A stretch of DNA of 9,118 nucleotides from Salinimicrobium sp049687495 (lineage in GTDB: Bacteria; Bacteroidota; Bacteroidia; Flavobacteriales; Flavobacteriaceae). Location of the stretch: assembly GCA_049687495.1 (NCBI GenBank), contig JBAVJB010000023.1, positions 1 to 9,118 on the forward strand, written 5' to 3'. The position numbers were made by a program, and so were the translations under genes. A model generated the notes under the pieces. The model was not told the DNA's origin and did not search any database. It saw nothing but the letters and a program-made list of their open reading frames with translations. Positions 6,343-9,118 of this stretch are shown here, piece after piece. The first letter of the stretch is position 1, and each line of letters begins with the position of its first letter.

Positions 6343-6735
6343 ATGAACTTAAGAGGCAGAAATAAAATTAGTCCGGAATTCAGTATGAGTTCCATGACCG
6401 ATGTTGTGTTTCTCTTGCTGATCTTCTTTATGCTTACCTCTCCTGCTATTACTCCGGAAGCTCTTGACCTTATTCTTCCGAAGGCAAAAGGAAAGACGAC
6501 TACAAAACAGAATATTTCTGTGAGCATAACTAAAGATCTGCAGATCTACATTAACAAAGAACGGGTGAGCAATACTGCCCTGGAACAAAGGCTGAAAGAA
6601 GAACTTGCGGGAGTTGAAGACCCAACGATCATTCTTCGCGCCGAAGAAGGTGTGCCTATTGAAAAGGCCGTTGATGTCATGGACATTGCGAACCGAAACC
6701 GCTACAAGATCGTTCTGGCTGTAAAGCCCGAGTAA
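6343..6735 (+). CDS. exbD: ExbD/TolR-type biopolymer transport subunit
   Basis: ExbD is the single-span partner of ExbB; its membrane aspartate is the proton-carrying residue and its periplasmic domain engages TonB. The 130-aa protein starts with a short basic cytoplasmic segment, then SMTDVVFLLLIFFML (16-30), with Asp20 equivalent to the essential Asp25 of E. coli ExbD. The helix runs from about 20 to 38, and the periplasmic domain spans 45-130. The domain ends with the usual VPIEKAVDVMDIANRNRYK segment and a short VLAVKPE tail. The start ATG lies 1 nt after the exbB stop, so translational coupling is likely. Many flavobacteria encode two ExbD proteins in tandem; only one is present here. 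Confidence 0.9.
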   Translation: MNLRGRNKISPEFSMSSMTDVVFLLLIFFMLTSPAITPEALDLILPKAKGKTTTKQNISVSITKDLQIYINKERVSNTALEQRLKEELAGVEDPTIILRAEEGVPIEKAVDVMDIANRNRYKIVLAVKPE

Positions 6736-6738
6736 TTT

Positions 6739-6759
6739 TTCCGCTTTTTAGAAGTGGAA
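6739..6759 (+). other. mRNA hairpin between exbD and tonB
   Basis: TTCCGCTT (6739-6746) pairs with AAGTGGAA (6752-6759) over 8 bp including one G.U pair, with a TTTAG loop. It begins 4 nt after the exbD stop codon. No T-run follows, so it is not a standard terminator. It could protect the 3' end of an exbBD mRNA or reduce expression of tonB relative to exbBD. A poor -7 look-alike, CATATTTG, lies just beyond at 6761-6768. Confidence 0.5.
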
Positions 6760-6794
6760 CCATATTTGATCAAGAAATCCAATAAAATATTCCG

Positions 6795-7616
6795 GTGAAA
6801 TTCCTCGAAACCAAATACGAAAAGAGATCATTTGCGATTACAACCGTACTACACGTGTTATTGATCCTCTTGTTGCTGTTTTTTGGGTTCACCTACCTTG
6901 ATCCGCCACCCGAAAACGGCATTGCCATCAACTTCGGAACATCAGAAATGGGTTCGGGAGCAGAGCAGCCGGTAGAGGAAATCAAATCTGCACCCGAGAC
7001 TTCCAGACCTGAAGTTACTCCGGTGAAGACCGAGGTGAAGGAAGAGGTGGTGACGCAAGAGGTTGAGGAAGCCCCTGTGATCGAGAAAAAGAAGAAGGAA
7101 GAACCGGTCGTTCAAAAAGTTGAAAAACCGGTAAAGAAGGTGGAGGAGCCGGTGAAGAAACCCGATCCTAAACCCGACAAGTCTACTACCGATGCCTTAA
7201 GCAGTATTCTTAACGGCCCCGAAAAGGATGGGAAGACCACCGGGGGAGAAGGTAATGACGATGTTGCCGGTGACAAAGGAAGCCCCGACGGCGATCCAAA
7301 GGCAAAAGCTTACTACGGAAGCGGTACTGGCCTTGACGGTGACGGTAATTACCGTCTTGCAGGGAGAAAAGCCTTGAATAAAGAGAAATTCGTTCAGGAT
7401 TGTAATGAAGCCGGTGTAGTGGTGGTACAGATAGAGGTGAACCGCAACGGTGATGTCATTAGAGCGGTGCCGGGAGTGAAGGGTACTACTAACAACTCGC
7501 CCTGCCTCACAGACCCTGCAAAAAGAGCCGCACTGGCAACCCGCTTTAACAGCGACCAGGATGCTCCTGCCAAGCAGGTGGGAACCATCATCTATAATTT
7601 TAAACTCTCAGAATAG
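6795..7616 (+). CDS. tonB: TonB-like energy transducer
   Basis: TonB spans the periplasm and passes energy from ExbB-ExbD to outer-membrane TonB-dependent receptors. The 273-aa product has one N-terminal membrane anchor (about 12-34). Its Thr16, His20 and Leu27 match in spacing the Ser16/His20/Leu27 positions of the E. coli TonB anchor, with Gly31 in place of the last Ser. A Pro/Glu/Lys-rich spacer follows (about 57-129), then a Gly/Asp-rich linker (140-186), and a C-terminal domain (187-273) ending in GTIIYNFKLSE. Cys203 and Cys237 are the only cysteines, both periplasmic, and could form a disulfide. The start is GTG at 6795: an in-frame TAA lies 12 nt upstream, and no ATG lies between. The gap to folC is only 5 nt. 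The C-terminal domain is of the Bacteroidota type rather than a close copy of E. coli TonB. Confidence 0.88.
   Translation: MKFLETKYEKRSFAITTVLHVLLILLLLFFGFTYLDPPPENGIAINFGTSEMGSGAEQPVEEIKSAPETSRPEVTPVKTEVKEEVVTQEVEEAPVIEKKKKEEPVVQKVEKPVKKVEEPVKKPDPKPDKSTTDALSSILNGPEKDGKTTGGEGNDDVAGDKGSPDGDPKAKAYYGSGTGLDGDGNYRLAGRKALNKEKFVQDCNEAGVVVVQIEVNRNGDVIRAVPGVKGTTNNSPCLTDPAKRAALATRFNSDQDAPAKQVGTIIYNFKLSE
7119..7160 (+). repeat. tonB: 21-bp imperfect tandem repeat within tonB
   Basis: Two adjacent 21-bp units (7119-7139 and 7140-7160) encode VEKPVKK and VEEPVKK, residues 109-122 of the Pro-rich spacer. The units differ mainly at synonymous or Lys/Glu positions. Such repeats can gain or lose units in frame and so alter how far TonB reaches across the periplasm. 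Confidence 0.65.
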
Positions 7617-7621
7617 TTTTG

Positions 7622-8839
7622 ATGACTTACCAGGAGACTGTTGACTGGATGTTCCGGCAGTTACCCATGTACCAGCAAATTGGCGGCAAGGCCTATAAGG
7701 TTGACCTGTCCAATATTCAGAAGCTTTCTGCACATCTGCAGGAGCCGCATAAAAGTTTTAAGACCATTCATGTGGCCGGTACCAACGGTAAAGGTTCGGT
7801 TTCTCACATGCTTGCCTCTGTGCTGCAGGAGAGCGGCTATAATGTAGGATTATATACCTCTCCACATCTCAAGGATTTTAGGGAAAGGATAAAGATCAAC
7901 GGCCATGAAATAAGTGAAAAGGCGGTTATTGACTTTATTAAAAAGAATAAAAGCTTTTTTGACCAGGAGCAGCTGTCTTTTTTTGAAATGACGGTGGGAT
8001 TGGCTTTCCAATATTTTGCTGCCGAAGAATTGGATATTGCTGTGATTGAAGTCGGGTTGGGGGGAAGGCTGGATTCCACGAATATTATTTCTCCTGAAGT
8101 TTCGGTAATTACCAACATTGGTCTTGACCATACCGCGATTCTGGGAAATACTTTGCCCGCTATTGCTGCCGAAAAAGCCGGGATCATCAAGCCGAATACT
8201 CCTGTGGTCATTGGCGAGCGGCAGGAGGAGACGCTGCCGGTTTTCTGTAAGATCGCCTCAGAAAATAATGCTGAACTTTTTCTTGCTGAAGATTACTCCG
8301 GAATCATTTATCCCAGTGATCTGAAAGGCTATTACCAAAAAAAGAATACGAAGACAGTGCTACAGACCATCGAGGTGTTGCGGACAGCAGGATGGGAGAT
8401 ACCTGAAGCAGCTTTGCGTAGAGGTCTTGAAAATGTCATTTTTAATACCGGTTTAAGAGGGCGGTGGGAGATCCTGCAGGAACGTCCTAGAGTGATCTGT
8501 GATACCGCGCATAACAGAGAAGGCTTGCAATTTGCCATGCAGCAGTTGCAGGAAGAGCAATTCTCCAATTTATTTGTGGTTTTCGGAGTTGTAAATGACA
8601 AAGATTTGGATGCGATACTGCCGTTATTGCCAAAAAACGCAAAATATTTCTTTTGCCGCCCTGACATTCCCCGCGGAATGCAGGCTGAAGTTTTACAAAA
8701 AGAAGCTGCTCAAAAAGGGCTTTTTGGAGAGGTATTTAATTCAGTGCCTGAAGCTTATGAAGCCGCGTTACTACAGGCTTCCGAAGATGATGTGATCTAT
8801 GTGGGTGGCAGTACTTTTACCGTTGCAGAAATAATTTAA
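7622..8839 (+). CDS. folC: Folylpolyglutamate synthase / dihydrofolate synthase
   Basis: FolC is a cytoplasmic Mur-ligase-type enzyme that adds glutamate to dihydropteroate and to reduced folates using ATP. The 405-aa product carries the P-loop AGTNGKGS (52-59), the FEMTVGLAF segment (121-129), EVGLGGRLDSTN (143-154) and NIGLDHTAILG (165-175). EKAGIIK (184-190) follows; its first lysine, Lys185, corresponds to the carbamylated Lys188 of E. coli FolC. The C-terminal domain has RGRWE, CDTAHN (293-298) and GGSTFTVAE near the end. It is somewhat shorter than E. coli FolC, as is common in this phylum, and nothing essential looks missing. The start is the ATG at 7622; the TTG immediately before it is in frame but unlikely. 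It follows tonB by 5 nt and is probably the last gene of the exbB operon. Whether it does both reactions or only one cannot be decided by eye. Confidence 0.95.
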   Translation: MTYQETVDWMFRQLPMYQQIGGKAYKVDLSNIQKLSAHLQEPHKSFKTIHVAGTNGKGSVSHMLASVLQESGYNVGLYTSPHLKDFRERIKINGHEISEKAVIDFIKKNKSFFDQEQLSFFEMTVGLAFQYFAAEELDIAVIEVGLGGRLDSTNIISPEVSVITNIGLDHTAILGNTLPAIAAEKAGIIKPNTPVVIGERQEETLPVFCKIASENNAELFLAEDYSGIIYPSDLKGYYQKKNTKTVLQTIEVLRTAGWEIPEAALRRGLENVIFNTGLRGRWEILQERPRVICDTAHNREGLQFAMQQLQEEQFSNLFVVFGVVNDKDLDAILPLLPKNAKYFFCRPDIPRGMQAEVLQKEAAQKGLFGEVFNSVPEAYEAALLQASEDDVIYVGGSTFTVAEII

Positions 8840-8856
8840 TTTTTTTGATTTTATTC

Positions 8857-8887
8857 TTTGCATAATTGAAAATGTAGTCTATATTTG
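8857..8887 (+). promoter_or_regulatory. Promoter of the tRNA-Val genes
   Basis: TTTG (8857-8860), exactly 19 nt, then TATATTTG (8880-8887) is a complete match to the Bacteroidota consensus TTTG-N19-TAnnTTTG. It is the best promoter in the window. Transcription should begin near 8893, giving a 5' leader of about 53 nt that RNase P would remove. Confidence 0.85.
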
Positions 8888-8891
8888 CATC

Positions 8892-8925
8892 CGCATTGAC
8901 AGAGAAACATACTCTAACAAATGCG
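8892..8925 (+). other. Hairpin in the 5' leader of the tRNA transcript
   Basis: CGCATT (8892-8897) pairs with AATGCG (8920-8925), and inside it AGAG (8901-8904) pairs with CTCT (8912-8915) around a 7-nt loop. The outer stem starts at or next to the predicted transcription start, so nearly the whole leader would fold. It may only protect the precursor's 5' end; no known leader family is recognised. Confidence 0.4.
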
Positions 8926-8946
8926 AAAGTTCATAACAAATAATGA

Positions 8947-9021
8947 GGGCAATTAGCTCAGTTGGTTCAGAGCACCTCGTTTACACCGAGGGGGTCGGGG
9001 GTTCGAATCCCTCATTGCCCA
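8947..9021 (+). tRNA. tRNA-Val, anticodon UAC
   Basis: A complete 75-nt cloverleaf. The acceptor stem GGGCAAT pairs with ATTGCCC (9014-9020), with discriminator A at 9021. The D stem is GCTC/GAGC, and the anticodon stem is CCTCG/CGAGG (8975-8979 with 8987-8991) around the loop TTTACAC, with anticodon TAC at 8982-8984. The T arm has GGGGG/CCCTC around TTCGAAT, with one G.U pair. CCA is not encoded. The UAC anticodon reads GUA and GUG and, if modified, the other valine codons. Confidence 0.96.
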
Positions 9022-9027
9022 CAAAAG

Positions 9028-9054
9028 AAGGCTTCCTTAATGGAGGCCTTTTTT
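9028..9054 (+). terminator. Terminator-like hairpin between the two tRNA-Val genes
   Basis: AAGGCTTCC (9028-9036) pairs with GGAGGCCTT (9042-9050) over 9 bp with one G.U pair and a TTAAT loop. Six T follow from 9049 to 9054, two of them within the stem. The shape is that of an intrinsic terminator 6 nt past the first tRNA. The next tRNA starts only 10 nt beyond it, so it may be a partial terminator or a processing signal. Confidence 0.7.
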
Positions 9055-9064
9055 GATTGCAGAA

Positions 9065-9118
9065 GGGTGATTAGCTCAGCTGGTTCAGAGCACTACCTCG
9101 ACAAGGTAGGGGTCACTG
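9065..9118 (+). tRNA. tRNA-Val, anticodon GAC (3' end outside the window)
   Basis: The 5' part of a tRNA: acceptor strand GGGTGAT (9065-9071), D arm GCTC...GAGC, and an anticodon stem CTACC (9093-9097) paired with GGTAG (9105-9109). The loop is TCGACAA, with anticodon GAC at 9100-9102. The window ends at the start of the T arm, so the 3' acceptor strand is not seen. The D arm and the sequence around it are nearly identical to the preceding tRNA-Val, suggesting an old duplication. It would read GUC and GUU codons. Confidence 0.9.

Noticed and set aside
6739..6768. Terminator plus new promoter between exbD and tonB
   Set aside because: The hairpin has no T-run after it. CATATTTG departs from the -7 consensus at its first base and has no TTG at the right distance.
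8921..8956. Short open frame (11 codons) starting in the tRNA leader
   Set aside because: It runs into the tRNA itself and has no support as a leader peptide.
1..9118. Mobile element, prophage, CRISPR array, toxin-antitoxin or defence system
   Set aside because: There are no transposase, integrase or Cas-like proteins and no spaced repeat array. All eight protein genes are recognised metabolic or transport genes. The tRNA pair at the right edge could be an integration site, but no attachment-site duplicate is visible.

Overview
The window is ordinary chromosomal DNA from a Bacteroidota bacterium, most likely a marine member of the Flavobacteriaceae. Three things point there. No gene start has a convincing Shine-Dalgarno sequence. 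The promoters match the Bacteroidota form (TTG or TTTG, a spacer of about 19-20 nt, then TAnnTTTG). The proteins also have the look of flavobacterial orthologues (NhaD, a single-ExbD TonB system, a short FolC). The genus cannot be fixed from the sequence. All eight protein genes look intact, and I see no prophage, insertion sequence, CRISPR array or defence locus.

Layout. Positions 1-555 hold no convincing gene: a terminator for something to the left (33-66), a purine-rich repeat-like tract (105-169), a pair of 21-nt direct repeats (216-298), a very strong bidirectional terminator (454-495) and two REP-like palindromes (504-551). An acyl-CoA dehydrogenase gene then runs leftward (1698-556). 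From a shared, very short divergent promoter region, anmK (anhydro-MurNAc kinase) runs rightward. Next come a Glu/Leu/Phe/Val-type amino acid dehydrogenase with its own -7 element and, 9 nt behind it, the Na+/H+ antiporter nhaD. A new promoter at 5563-5592 starts exbB-exbD-tonB-folC: exbB and exbD are 1 nt apart, exbD and tonB are separated by 59 nt containing a hairpin, and folC follows tonB by 5 nt. The window ends in a tRNA-Val(UAC) gene with an excellent promoter, a terminator-like hairpin, and a second tRNA-Val (anticodon GAC) cut by the window edge.

How the genes relate. ExbB, ExbD and TonB form the inner-membrane motor that drives outer-membrane TonB-dependent transport. NhaD manages sodium and pH at the same membrane. 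AnmK recycles peptidoglycan sugars; the acyl-CoA dehydrogenase and amino acid dehydrogenase are catabolic; FolC makes polyglutamylated folates. This is housekeeping content rather than one dedicated pathway.

I did not find a clear undescribed system. The observations most worth checking are the terminator-like hairpin only 10 nt upstream of the second tRNA, the lack of glutamate-type specificity residues in the amino acid dehydrogenase, the shifted acidic residue in ExbB's last membrane helix, the overlapping divergent promoters at 1717-1765, and the repeat-rich non-coding block at the left edge.
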